Origin: JAHBWV01 sp964588385
GTDB lineage: Bacteria; Planctomycetota; Phycisphaerae; Phycisphaerales; UBA1924
Assembly: GCA_964588385.1 (NCBI GenBank)
Contig: CAZPPG010000013.1
Coordinates: 1-64,000 of the forward strand
Length of the DNA stretch: 64,000 nt
Direction: 5' to 3'
The notes under the pieces were generated by a model. That model saw nothing but the letters and a program-made list of their open reading frames with translations, searched no databases and was not told the DNA's origin. This document shows positions 26,492-35,197 of this stretch, piece by piece. Every line of letters starts with the position of its first letter. Position 1 is the first letter of the stretch. A program made the translations under genes and the position numbers.

Positions 26492-27792
26492 GGCCGATTC
26501 TCGATCATCTGATCGAGAAGTTGGGATTCGGCCTTCTTGTATTGCTCGAACGCGGTGCGAAGCTCGCCGAGGAGGGCCTGAAGCAGTTCCTGCCGCACAG
26601 GGTCAGGAGTCTGTCCGGGGGTGCCGACGCTCATCGTCTCGAGTGTCTCGCTGGCGGATCGGAGATCGCTCACCGCATCGGCATATGCACGGGCGGCGTC
26701 GTAGACGAGCTGCTGCTCAAGTTCCTTGGTGGAGGGGCGGATCAGGGCCCGCCAGGGCTGGGCACGAAGCTCGGTGGCCAGCAGTTTGAGCTGATCGGAT
26801 GCCAGTCGACCGTTCGCGAACATGCGGCGGATGTTGGGCGTCTCCTGCCGTGCCAGGGTGTCGAGATTGCGCACGGCTTCACCGAACGAATCGATGGAGC
26901 CCTTCGCCTTGGCGAAGGTCGCGTCAAGATCCGCGAGCGAGTTCTCTCGTACGTGCTTTGTCGTGGCGGCTACGTCGTCGATGATGCCGGTGATCTTGGG
27001 CGCATTCGCGTCGATCAAGTCGTTAACGGTCTTCGCGGAGGCCTGCACGTCTCCGATGACCAGATCGGCCTTGTCCATGAGCGCGGGGAACTTTGCGCTG
27101 GATTCCTCGCTGTTCGCGAGGATGGCATCAAACTGCTCGCGCCACACGGGCAAGCGTTCGCGTGTGCTGGCTGTCATGGTTCGAACGTTCTCGATGGTTT
27201 CGCTGACCTTCTCCATGTTGGGCTTGATGTGGGGCCCGACTTCATCCACGATGGCGGTGGTCTTGTTGGTGAGCTCTTCAAACTTCGCGAAGAGCCCAGC
27301 AAATCCCTCGGGCGGGAGACCGGCCTGAGCCATCAACGCGGACGCGGTGCGGCCCTGGACCCACTCGCCCGGTTCGAGGCGCGGTGTGCCGCCCTGGATA
27401 GGGGCCACGTCGGACGTACCGACCCCTGCGATGTTGATGCTGGAGAGCGCGCCGAGCAGCGGGCGCTCGATGTAGACGAGCGCGTTCTCATAGATCACGA
27501 TGCTCGCCCGGATCCGTGCGATGACGCGCACGCCCGTCGGAACGCCCGAGCCGGGCTGGTCTTCAAGAAACTCGACTTCAGTCACGCGTCCGACCTTCTG
27601 CCCCCCCACCATGACGAAGGATCCCGGCTCGATGCCCGGCGCGCCCTGACGCAGCGCGAAGCGGAACTCGTACTGCGCGGTGCGGGTGAACTCCGCATCG
27701 GAGAGCATGAAGCTGATGAAGATGGCGAGGATCACCGAGCCGAGAAGGAACGTGCCGGCCAGAACGTTGTTGAAGGTCTTCTTGCGTGCCAT
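26488..27792 (-). CDS. MlaD/MCE-family lipid transport protein
   Basis: 434 residues. An N-terminal membrane anchor (residues ~9-30, VLAGTFLLGSVILAIFISFML) is followed by an MCE domain (residues ~40-130, AQYEFRFALRQGAPGIEPG and VMVGGQKVGRVTEVEF). A long helical, coiled-coil-like C-terminal region (VSETIENVRTMTASTRER and on) is longer than E. coli MlaD and more like the YrbD/PqiB/Mce tunnel proteins. MCE proteins form hexameric rings that move lipids between membranes with an MlaFE-type transporter. The ATPase gene lies 43 bp upstream; no permease or MlaC gene is adjacent. Confidence 0.85.
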   Translation of the reverse strand: MARKKTFNNVLAGTFLLGSVILAIFISFMLSDAEFTRTAQYEFRFALRQGAPGIEPGSFVMVGGQKVGRVTEVEFLEDQPGSGVPTGVRVIARIRASIVIYENALVYIERPLLGALSSINIAGVGTSDVAPIQGGTPRLEPGEWVQGRTASALMAQAGLPPEGFAGLFAKFEELTNKTTAIVDEVGPHIKPNMEKVSETIENVRTMTASTRERLPVWREQFDAILANSEESSAKFPALMDKADLVIGDVQASAKTVNDLIDANAPKITGIIDDVAATTKHVRENSLADLDATFAKAKGSIDSFGEAVRNLDTLARQETPNIRRMFANGRLASDQLKLLATELRAQPWRALIRPSTKELEQQLVYDAARAYADAVSDLRSASETLETMSVGTPGQTPDPVRQELLQALLGELRTAFEQYKKAESQLLDQMIENRP

Positions 27793-27835
27793 CGTTCCCT
27801 CTGAGAGTCGAGACAGGGAGTCGAGTCGGAACAGG

Positions 27836-28705
27836 TCATTGCTGTACGCGGATGCGTCCGCTGTCGGTGCCGAAGAGGGCTGTCGCCAGTCCCTGGCCCG
27901 ATTCGCGGTTGGTAAAAGGACCTTCGGGTTCGCCGCGAAGGAACTGGCGGATCAGTTGCTCGTCAACCGTGAGCGTCTCGGCGTGGTCCTTGGGCAGGTC
28001 GCGGAGGCGCTCGTACCACTGGCGGGTCTCGACCTTCAGGATACGGCCCTTGTCAAGCATCGCCATGCGGTCAGCGATGGTGAACGCCGAGTCCATCTCG
28101 TGCGTCACGACGATTGAAGTCACGCCCAGATGCTTCGACATCGCCACAATCAACTGGTCGATCTGAGCGCTCGTCACCGGGTCCAGCCCGGCAGAGGGCT
28201 CGTCATAGAACAGGATGCGAGGGTCGAGCGCCAGGGCGCGGGCGAGGCCCGCACGCTTCTTCATACCCCCCGAGAGCATTCCGGGAAGCTTTTCGGCGTG
28301 CTCTCGCAGCCCAACAAGTTCAAGCTTGATCTTGACCTGGATGTCGATGATCTCGGGATCGAGATCGGTGTGCTCTTCCAGAGGCAGGGCGACGTTTTCG
28401 GCAACGGTCATGGAGTTGAACAGAGCGCCCGACTGGAACAGAATGCCGAACTTCTTCCTCGCCTCGTTCATTCCGCGCTCGTCAAGCTCGCAGAGGTTCT
28501 GGCCGAACATCCAGATCTCGCCCTCATCTGGGACGAGTGAGCCGATCATGAGGCGAAGACACGTGGACTTTCCCGACCCGGAGCCACCCATGATGACCAT
28601 GGTCTCGCCGGGATAAATGTCCAGATTGAAACTGTGCAGCACGACCTGTTCGCCGAAGCGCTTGGTCACATTGCGGCACGAGATGATGGGCTCGGGACCT
28701 GGCAC
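27836..28705 (-). CDS. MlaF-like ABC transporter ATPase
   Basis: 289 residues with all ABC ATPase motifs: Walker A GGSGSGKST, Q-loop FQSGALFNS (the F-Q-x-G-A-L-F-x-S form typical of MlaF/Ttg2A/Mkl), signature LSGGMKKRAGLARAL, Walker B ILFYDEPSAGLDP, and H-loop VVTHEM. It would power lipid transport with the MCE protein encoded 43 bp downstream. The C-terminal ~60 residues (LPKDHAETLTVDEQLIRQFL) are typical of the family. The MlaE permease gene is not next to it, which is atypical. Confidence 0.9.
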   Translation of the reverse strand: MPGPEPIISCRNVTKRFGEQVVLHSFNLDIYPGETMVIMGGSGSGKSTCLRLMIGSLVPDEGEIWMFGQNLCELDERGMNEARKKFGILFQSGALFNSMTVAENVALPLEEHTDLDPEIIDIQVKIKLELVGLREHAEKLPGMLSGGMKKRAGLARALALDPRILFYDEPSAGLDPVTSAQIDQLIVAMSKHLGVTSIVVTHEMDSAFTIADRMAMLDKGRILKVETRQWYERLRDLPKDHAETLTVDEQLIRQFLRGEPEGPFTNRESGQGLATALFGTDSGRIRVQQ

Positions 28706-28773
28706 GGGTCAGACTATACGGATTCCGCACGATCGCCGCAGAGCATCGGCCGGAAGTTTGCGCCCCAGACGCT

Positions 28774-29601
28774 TCAGTCGCCGCCGCTGGCTTCCGTGTC
28801 CGACCCCGCATCGGGTCCCGCATCGGGTGCGGCGGGTGGCGGGGTGGCCGGATCCGTTGGTGGCGTAGGGGTCGTGGGCGACGGAAGCGACGTGCCGTAC
28901 GGCACAAGGACGATCTCGCCGCCGCTCCGCGTCAGGATGATGACGTTCTGAACGGGAATCACACCCGCGTTGGAGGGGCCGGCGGTCTGATCAACGGGAA
29001 CGATGACCAGAGCCCAACCCTTCTCGAACTCAAACGGAATGGGCATCGCGTTGCTGTAGTTGCCCATGGGATTCGAGTTGCCCGAACTCCCCATCGCTCC
29101 GAAGAGTTCACCCCACTGTTCGATCAGTTCGCCAAGCGAATCCGGCGCCCCCTTGTAGGCGCCGAGTTCGGACTCAACGGCCGAGCGGAACGCTTCGAGC
29201 CCTTCCGGGGTGACGCGCGTTGCCGCCGATGAGGACAAACCGGACTTCACCGCGTCGATATCGCCTGACTGCGCTGACGTGATGATCGTGCCCACAGCGG
29301 GCGCCACCTGCTTGATCATCATGTTGCCACCGAATCCGACCATGCCCACGCATCCGCCCCAAAGGAGCGAGAAAACGATGCCCAGCACAATGCCGGTCAC
29401 GGCCAAGCCCGTCCCGCTCACACGCCCCCGGGATGCCTTGATGCCAAAGAGAGCCATGACGCCGAAGAAAACAGCGATGATGCCGAAGAACGGCACGCAG
29501 ACGATACCGAGGATGAGCGAGAGCACCGCCAAAACGCTGGTACGCTCGGGGACAACGGCCTCGGGAAGGTCGTAGGGATTTGAGAATGGGTTCTGGCTCA
29601 T
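28774..29601 (-). CDS. DUF4190-type membrane protein with Pro/Asp-rich tail
   Basis: 275 residues. The N-terminal region has two membrane helices in the DUF4190 pattern (TSVLAVLSLILGIVCVPFFG, then GTGLAVTGIVLGIVFSLLW). A soluble region follows (residues ~95-235) resembling a small exported domain, and the tail is Pro/Thr/Asp-rich (SPTTPTPPTDPATPPPAAPD). Function unknown. It lies between the cysteine desulfurase (56 bp) and mlaF (68 bp) on the same strand. Confidence 0.7.
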   Translation of the reverse strand: MSQNPFSNPYDLPEAVVPERTSVLAVLSLILGIVCVPFFGIIAVFFGVMALFGIKASRGRVSGTGLAVTGIVLGIVFSLLWGGCVGMVGFGGNMMIKQVAPAVGTIITSAQSGDIDAVKSGLSSSAATRVTPEGLEAFRSAVESELGAYKGAPDSLGELIEQWGELFGAMGSSGNSNPMGNYSNAMPIPFEFEKGWALVIVPVDQTAGPSNAGVIPVQNVIILTRSGGEIVLVPYGTSLPSPTTPTPPTDPATPPPAAPDAGPDAGSDTEASGGD

Positions 29602-29657
29602 ACCAAGAGACTATCTCTTGGAACGGTCGGAAGCGAGTTTCACACGCCGAAGTCGCC

Positions 29658-30863
29658 TCAGGCGCGGGTCGAGGCCATAGACCGCTTCAGGAGCGCCGCC
29701 GCCTCCCCGACGACCGCCGCCGCCTCGGCCAACTCCCGCTCCGTCGTTTCTCGACACAGGGAGAATCTGATCGTTCCGTGCGCCACAAGGGGGGGCACCC
29801 CCATCGCGATCAGCACGGGGGAGGCCTCCAGCGAACCGGATGAGCACGCCGAGCCGGCCGAAGCGCAAACTCCGCGCTCAGAAAGAAGCAGGAGCATTGC
29901 TTCGGCCTCAAGAGCCGGGAAGCCAATCGACGCGGTGTTCCACATCCTGTGTGACGGGTCGCGCGGCTTGTTGACGACGGCATCGGGCACCCGATCGATG
30001 ACCATGCGCTCGAAGCGATCGCGGAGCAAGCCCAGCGCGGCCCTGCGCGAAGGGTCCGCGAGAAACTCCATGGCCTCCCGAGCGGCGGCGCCAGAGCCGA
30101 GTAGTCCCGGCACATTCTCCGTGCCGCCTCGGCGGCCGAGTTCCTGGGAGCCGAAAATGATGGGCCTCAAGCGGGTGCCGGGACGCGTCCAGACCACGCC
30201 GACACCCTTGGGACCGTGGAACTTGTGCGGCGAGAACGTGAGGATGTCCACGTGGGTCCATGTCGACGCACCGGACGTCGACACTCCCGCCTGCTGAGGG
30301 GCCGTGCCCACGTTCGTGGGCATCTTTCCGACCCACTGCGTGGCATCACAATGAAATGCGGCCCCAGCGGCCCGGGCGATCCGTGAAAGCTCTTCAACCG
30401 GCTGGATCACACCCGTTTCGTTGTTGCACCACTGCACGCTGACGATGGCCACACGATCGTTGATGATCTCGGCGGCCGCGGCCAGATCCACGCGTCCGTC
30501 GGCATCGAGCGGCAGGATGATCCGCTCGGCTCGGTCACGCTCGACCAGGTCTTCGAGCAGCTCGCGAACGGCGTTGTGCTCCACAGCGGTCGTCACGACC
30601 ACACGGCGTGTCGTCTGGCGAAGGGTGCCGACGATCGCAGCGACGATGGACTCCGTTCCGCTGCCCGTGAAGGTGATCTCTCTGGGTCGGGCGCCTATGA
30701 GGGCCGCCACGGACTTGCGGGCGAGGTCCAAGGCCTGGCGAGCGGCCTGTCCCGGACGATGGATGCTGGACGGATTGTGCCAGAGCTCCACGAGCCCACG
30801 CGTCATCTCTGCGACGACGGCGTCAGAGGGCCGCGTCGTGGCGTTGTTGTCCAGATAGATCAT
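29658..30863 (-). CDS. Cysteine desulfurase (NifS/IscS family)
   Basis: 401 residues. This PLP enzyme releases sulfur from cysteine for Fe-S clusters and thio-modification. The N-terminus MIYLDNNATTRP is the family signature. The PLP lysine is Lys214 in SPHKFHGPKG, and the catalytic Cys340 sits in S-A-G-S-A-C-S-S-G-S-L-E, a long-loop group I (NifS/IscS) context. It lies downstream of feoAB and a small membrane protein on the same strand, linking iron import to Fe-S assembly. No iscU or iscR is adjacent, so it could instead serve tRNA thiolation. Confidence 0.93.
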   Translation of the reverse strand: MIYLDNNATTRPSDAVVAEMTRGLVELWHNPSSIHRPGQAARQALDLARKSVAALIGARPREITFTGSGTESIVAAIVGTLRQTTRRVVVTTAVEHNAVRELLEDLVERDRAERIILPLDADGRVDLAAAAEIINDRVAIVSVQWCNNETGVIQPVEELSRIARAAGAAFHCDATQWVGKMPTNVGTAPQQAGVSTSGASTWTHVDILTFSPHKFHGPKGVGVVWTRPGTRLRPIIFGSQELGRRGGTENVPGLLGSGAAAREAMEFLADPSRRAALGLLRDRFERMVIDRVPDAVVNKPRDPSHRMWNTASIGFPALEAEAMLLLLSERGVCASAGSACSSGSLEASPVLIAMGVPPLVAHGTIRFSLCRETTERELAEAAAVVGEAAALLKRSMASTRA

Positions 30864-30964
30864 GGCCAGAGTCTACCGCACTTGAGGGCTGGTCAACCAC
30901 GCCAGACGCGTCGCCGCCGTATTCATGGGCTCGTCCAGACCCTGGGCCTTGCGCGAACACCCGG

Positions 30965-31162
30965 TTATCGGGACACCGAGCCATCGGCGCCGGATGGCTG
31001 GACCGGGACAGCCCGCCCTTCAATGGTCAGCGAAGCTCGGCGACCCCGCCGCCGCTTGCGGCGCGTGGCGCCGGGAAGGAACCGGCGGAAGAGCCAGAGG
31101 ATCGCAAGCAGTGCGACGCCGGTCGCAACGTAGAACTGCCAGTCATGAGTCGGGAACTTCAT
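30965..31162 (-). CDS. Small basic single-pass membrane protein downstream of feoB
   Basis: 65 residues from ATG 31162 (MKFPTHDWQFYVATGVALLA). There is one membrane helix (~9-27), then a very basic stretch (RRFLPGATRRKRRRGRRASL) and a polar tail. It begins 23 bp after the feoB stop on the same strand. Small membrane proteins often follow feoB (FeoC or FeoB-associated Cys-rich proteins), but this one has no Cys and does not match those I know. A FeoB-accessory role is inferred from position only. Confidence 0.65.
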   Translation of the reverse strand: MKFPTHDWQFYVATGVALLAILWLFRRFLPGATRRKRRRGRRASLTIEGRAVPVQPSGADGSVSR

Positions 31163-31185
31163 CGTCGCGATTCCGCCGGACCAGT

Positions 31186-33237
31186 TCAAGCGAATCCGAG
31201 CATCGTAAGCGTCTGATAGACGAGGAACGCCGCGAGGTAGGCGACGCCGCACATCCACAGTAGCTGCACGACCGCCCACTTGATGGAGCCGGACTCCCTG
31301 GCGGTCACGGCGAGTGTCGGGAGGCACTGCATGGCCAGCACGTAATAGACGAGCAGCGACCAGCAGACCGCTGGGGCGAAGATGGGCGTGACACCATCAT
31401 CTCGGGTGGCGGATTGAAGGCGTTCGAGAACTCCGTCCTCCTCGGCGCTCTCATCCCCTGTGAGCATAACAGCCATGGTGGAGACGAAGACCTCCCGCGC
31501 CGCGAAGCTCGTGACCACGCCGATCGAGAGCTGCCAATCGAATCCCAGCGGCCGGAGCGCCGGCTCGATTGTCCGGCCGAAGCGACCCGCAAACGACATG
31601 GCGGTCGCATGATTGCCCTCGAGCCGTGCGGCATCGCGCTGGAGCGTCATCGCTTCCGCACGCGCCGAGGCTGCCGAGTCCTGGTCGCCGGCAAGCAACT
31701 CCACCTCGGCGTGCTCGATCAGCACCGCGGCCTGCTCCCGCAGTTGGAACGCGTGCTCGGGAGGATCAACCACGGGATAGCTGGTAAGCCACCAGAGAAC
31801 GATCGAGATGGCGAGGATGTTCGTGCCGGCCTGCTTCAGAAAGATCAATCCCCGGTCGAGGGTGGTCAGCAGGGCGGTCGAGAGCGAAGGGAGCTTGTAA
31901 CTCGGCAGCTCCAGCGCCATCGGACGACTCTTGCCCCGCAGGATTGTTCGGCGCGCGACGAGCGAGCTCACCAGCGCGGCCGCGATTCCGAGCGCGTAGC
32001 ACCCGGTAAACGCCAGAGCGCCGAGCGCGGGCTGGTCGCGGAAGAGAATCGTGGTGAGCAGCACGTACACGGGAATCCGGGCCGAGCAGGTCATGAATGG
32101 CGCCACGAGAATCGTCGCGAGCCGATCGCGTCGATCCGGCACGGCTCGCGCGGACATGATGCCCGGCAACGCGCACGCGTGACTGGAGAGCAGGGGCACG
32201 AACGAGTGTCCGGAGAGCCCGAACGGGCGCAGCACCCGATCCATGACGAACGCGGCTCGCGCGAGATAGCCGGTGTCCTCCAGCAATGAGATCAGGAAGA
32301 ACAGCAGGCAAATCTGGGGCACAAATATGACGGTCGCGCCGATCCCTCCAACCACACCGCCGGCAATCAGATCCGCAAGAATGCCATCTGGAAGCACCGA
32401 TCGAATGACGCCCGCCAGTCCCGCAAAGACCCCGTCGATAAGGTCCATCGGGTACGAAGCCACCTTGAAGATGACGTAGAAGAGTCCGGTCATGACGAGC
32501 GCGAACATCAGCACGCCCAGCACGGGATGGGTGAACGCCTTGTCCAGTCGATCCGTCAGCGTGTCCGCATCGGAACGCTCATCACCCAGCGCGACGGCAG
32601 CGAACGCCTCATCGGCCCACAGCTCCAAGCCGTGCGAATCGCCGGGAGGCGTGCGATTCGGAATGGGCGCGCGAGAGAATGCGTGGCGGAGTTCCTCTAT
32701 TCCCTCGCCCGAGCGCGCGCTGCAGACGATCACGGTGCACCCAAGAATGTCCGCGAGCTTGTGCTCGTCGGCGTGCACGCCGCGCCGCCTGGCGAGATCA
32801 ACCATATTAATCGCGACCACCGTGGGGAGCCGCCTGCGAAGGGCTTCTCCGACGAGCACCAGCCCCCGCCCCAGGTCCGTCGCGTCGACGACGACACAGA
32901 TGGCATCGGGCGGCGCGACGCGTTCGCCCCGAGGGGCGACGTCGCCGTCGAGCACGCCTCGGCAGAGTGCGGCCTCGGTCATGTCCAGTTCGATCGAGTA
33001 AACGCCGGGCAGATCGATCAGTTCAACCGCTTCGCGGTGCGCGGCCTCATCGCGCACGAGACCAACTCGCGCGTCCTGCGTGGTGCCGGGAAAGTTGCTG
33101 GTCTTCTGCCGAGTCCCGCAAAGTCGGTTGAAGAGCGTGGTCTTGCCGGTGTTGGGATTGCCGAGAAGCGCGACGCGTCGGAGCGGGGCGCCGGCCGCCT
33201 GCTCGGGCTCTACTGAATGCGTCGGCTGGCTCGCCAT
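31186..33237 (-). CDS. feoB: Ferrous iron transporter FeoB
   Basis: 683 residues. The N-terminal G domain has G1 GNPNTGKTTLFN (P-loop Lys32), G3 DLPGVYS, G4 N-M-V-D and a G5-like CSARSGEG. The Nramp-unlike membrane domain follows, with the paired gate regions (LLSSHACALPGIMSARA and the duplicated GRTIEPALRPLGFDW region). It imports Fe(II) over the inner membrane. It starts 3 bp after feoA, so the two are cotranscribed. A Fur-like palindrome upstream of feoA suggests iron repression. Length is slightly below E. coli FeoB (773). Confidence 0.95.
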   Translation of the reverse strand: MASQPTHSVEPEQAAGAPLRRVALLGNPNTGKTTLFNRLCGTRQKTSNFPGTTQDARVGLVRDEAAHREAVELIDLPGVYSIELDMTEAALCRGVLDGDVAPRGERVAPPDAICVVVDATDLGRGLVLVGEALRRRLPTVVAINMVDLARRRGVHADEHKLADILGCTVIVCSARSGEGIEELRHAFSRAPIPNRTPPGDSHGLELWADEAFAAVALGDERSDADTLTDRLDKAFTHPVLGVLMFALVMTGLFYVIFKVASYPMDLIDGVFAGLAGVIRSVLPDGILADLIAGGVVGGIGATVIFVPQICLLFFLISLLEDTGYLARAAFVMDRVLRPFGLSGHSFVPLLSSHACALPGIMSARAVPDRRDRLATILVAPFMTCSARIPVYVLLTTILFRDQPALGALAFTGCYALGIAAALVSSLVARRTILRGKSRPMALELPSYKLPSLSTALLTTLDRGLIFLKQAGTNILAISIVLWWLTSYPVVDPPEHAFQLREQAAVLIEHAEVELLAGDQDSAASARAEAMTLQRDAARLEGNHATAMSFAGRFGRTIEPALRPLGFDWQLSIGVVTSFAAREVFVSTMAVMLTGDESAEEDGVLERLQSATRDDGVTPIFAPAVCWSLLVYYVLAMQCLPTLAVTARESGSIKWAVVQLLWMCGVAYLAAFLVYQTLTMLGFA

Positions 33238-33240
33238 CGA

Positions 33241-33642
33241 TCACACAGGTCCCAGAAAGACGTGAACGGCGATTGCCCGCGCCAAGCCGATGCGACTGCA
33301 CGCCCCACCGGACCGCCTCACCTCGATGATCCACGGCTCGCCCGCCTGACAGAGGCGAACTCTGGCCCTCGGTCGAAGTCCCATCGCCCTGAGGAGAGCC
33401 GCATCGCCGTCTCCCAGCGTGGTCCGCGTCAAGAGTCCAACCTGCCCCGCTTCCAGCGATGTCAGGCACACTTCGGTGGTCACGCTGCAGCCCGCGGCGT
33501 CGCACGCGCACGAGCCGGGGCGACATGCACACGTGCCGACACTTGCCACCGAAGGTACGAGAGGTGCAACTCTGCTGGAAGGGGACAACTCGCTCACGCA
33601 ACGGCTCCCACGTGCGCGCATTTCGCCACGCGCCGTATGCAT
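33241..33642 (-). CDS. feoA: FeoA-domain protein with Cys-rich N-terminal extension
   Basis: About 133 residues from ATG 33642; an ATG at 33621 is an equally possible start. The C-terminal ~75 residues are a FeoA SH3-like domain (LEAGQVGLLTRTTL; LLRAMGLRPRARVRL; GLARAIAVHVFL). In front lies CACRPGSCACDAAGC, a stretch of five Cys residues that could bind metal. FeoA supports FeoB transport. The gene begins 9-30 bp after a Fur-like palindrome and its stop is 3 bp from feoB. Confidence 0.82.
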   Translation of the reverse strand: MHTARGEMRARGSRCVSELSPSSRVAPLVPSVASVGTCACRPGSCACDAAGCSVTTEVCLTSLEAGQVGLLTRTTLGDGDAALLRAMGLRPRARVRLCQAGEPWIIEVRRSGGACSRIGLARAIAVHVFLGPV

Positions 33643-33651
33643 CCTAAGGCC

Positions 33652-33670
33652 ATTGAGAATGAATCTCAAT
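33652..33670. promoter_or_regulatory. Fur-like palindrome upstream of feoAB
   Basis: ATTGAGAATGAATCTCAAT is an inverted repeat with 7-bp arms and a 5-bp spacer. Its TGAGAAT half resembles the 7-1-7 Fur box TGATAATNATTATCA. It lies between the anti-sigma-like gene end and feoA, close to the predicted start, where a repressor could block transcription or translation. Regulator identity is inferred. Confidence 0.65.
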
Positions 33671-33743
33671 AAGCGTGATGGCGACGTCCAAGAGGCGCCC
33701 ATGCCACCCCACAGAGCCGCGGCACGCCAGGTCTCCCTCCCGA

Positions 33744-34550
33744 TCACTGCTGGGAGCGAAGACTGGGTCCGGGTCCGGGCTCGCCGGGCTTGAGTGTGAC
33801 GTCGGCGTCCACGACGTACGCCGCCGGGAGCAAAACGGGACGGCTCAAGGGGGTAATCTCGTAGAGCACAAATCGACCAACAGTGCGTTTGAACATGCGC
33901 AACGATGGATCGGAGACGGACGGCTCTTCCAGAGCACGATCATGCCTGGATCGGTCCACAAGCAGCACAACGCGAGAGTCGCGGTACCTGGCGAGCACCG
34001 TTGCGGACGTCTCACTCAATGCGCCTGCCGCGTAACCCCATCCCACTACCTCCACGTCCGCCGTGGGCGTGAAGAGCAGCCCGCGTCGGAAGCGCTGACG
34101 CGTGAACTCAAGCATCTCGGCATCATCGCCGCATACCCAGGCCGGCTCGAACCCCTGCTCGGTCGCGGCGCGATAAACCGCCGCCGGCTCAAGCGGCGGC
34201 AACGCAAACGGGCTGTTTCGCGCTCGATGCGCCTGGAACACCAATCCGAGGCAGACGACCAGGAGAAGTGCCGCCGCCAGACCGCCGAGTCGCAGCCAAC
34301 CGGTTCGATGCCGCGTCGAGATGAGGATGCTGCCGGCGAGAGAGGGGGCTTCGTCCAGATGGGCAGACGGACCTTGTGACGGCGCGAGAGCAGCTTCGAG
34401 ACTGCGCATCACCCGACCGTCAGTTTCCAGGGCCGCGAGAATGAGCGGATCGCTCGTCCGCATCTCCTCAAACGCGCGCAGCTCATCTCCCTCGAGCAGC
34501 CCATCGAGATAGCGGGAAATGATCTCTTCTCGCGGCATCGGTTCACTCAT
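33744..34550 (-). CDS. Putative anti-sigma factor, single-pass membrane protein
   Basis: 268 residues. The N-terminal ~40 residues (REEIISRYLDGLLEGDELRA) match the start of anti-sigma domains common in Planctomycetota, but lack the H-x3-C-x2-C zinc motif of ZAS-type anti-sigmas. One membrane helix (LGGLAAALLLVVCLGLVFQ, residues ~87-105) separates it from a ~155-residue extracytoplasmic domain I do not recognise. The gene overlaps the sigma factor by 4 bp (ATGA, 34547-34550), the usual sigma/anti-sigma arrangement. Confidence 0.75.
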   Translation of the reverse strand: MSEPMPREEIISRYLDGLLEGDELRAFEEMRTSDPLILAALETDGRVMRSLEAALAPSQGPSAHLDEAPSLAGSILISTRHRTGWLRLGGLAAALLLVVCLGLVFQAHRARNSPFALPPLEPAAVYRAATEQGFEPAWVCGDDAEMLEFTRQRFRRGLLFTPTADVEVVGWGYAAGALSETSATVLARYRDSRVVLLVDRSRHDRALEEPSVSDPSLRMFKRTVGRFVLYEITPLSRPVLLPAAYVVDADVTLKPGEPGPGPSLRSQQ

Positions 34551-35149
34551 GGAGCTTCCTCACGTTCAAGCTCACGCCGCATCGAAGCCCGCGAGCGATG
34601 CACATGGCTCATCGCGGTTCCCTCGGGGATCGCGAGCATCTCGGAGATCTCGCGATAGGAGAGCTCTTCAAGCACCCGGAGGAGCAGGCAGACTCGAGCC
34701 TGCTCGGGAAGCCCCATGAGCGCGGCAAGCACTCGGTCATCAAATGTTCCCCGGTCCGCCCCCAGCATTCCGGTGGCGGAGATAGGCGAGACGTGCTCAA
34801 CCACCGCAGCGTGGGTCTCCGCGGGATGTTGCTCGTGGTGCGCGGCGCGTCGGTACCGCTTTCGAGAGGCGTTGAGCGCGACGAAACGGACAATCTGGGC
34901 CATCCACGCGTCGAATGATGTGGAGGCATCAAACTCATGCAGCTTCCCGAGGGCAATGACCGCGGCCTCCTGCAGGACATCATCGGCCTGCTCCCGACGT
35001 CCCAGAACGGAAACCGCCACCCACCAGAGCTTCCGGTGAGAACCGGAGAATCGCATGCCAAAGCTCTCGCGATCGAGGCGCGTTTCGACGAAGCCAACAG
35101 GCGATAATCCGCCTGGCTCAACGGGCCTGGAGGCCTGGGACATACTCAT
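34547..35149 (-). CDS. ECF-family RNA polymerase sigma factor
   Basis: 200 residues from ATG 35149. The region 2 helix DDVLQEAAVIALGKLHEFD and W-M-A-Q-I-V-R-F-V bind core polymerase and the -10 element. Region 4 (LPEQARVCLLLRVLEELSY, then REISEMLAIPEGTAMSHVHR) is the -35-binding helix-turn-helix. The region 2-4 linker is His/Ala-rich. It is paired by overlap with the anti-sigma-like gene. A start at 35056 (MRFSGSH) is possible. Target promoters are unknown. Confidence 0.9.
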   Translation of the reverse strand: MSMSQASRPVEPGGLSPVGFVETRLDRESFGMRFSGSHRKLWWVAVSVLGRREQADDVLQEAAVIALGKLHEFDASTSFDAWMAQIVRFVALNASRKRYRRAAHHEQHPAETHAAVVEHVSPISATGMLGADRGTFDDRVLAALMGLPEQARVCLLLRVLEELSYREISEMLAIPEGTAMSHVHRSRASMRRELEREEAP

Positions 35150-35197
35150 GACTCTAACGTCGCCACGCGGCCTGAATCTTGCCGAGCTCGGACGATT

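Noticed and set aside
26521..27804. 427-codon plus-strand frame
   Set aside because: Antisense to mlaD; no motif and no ribosome site.
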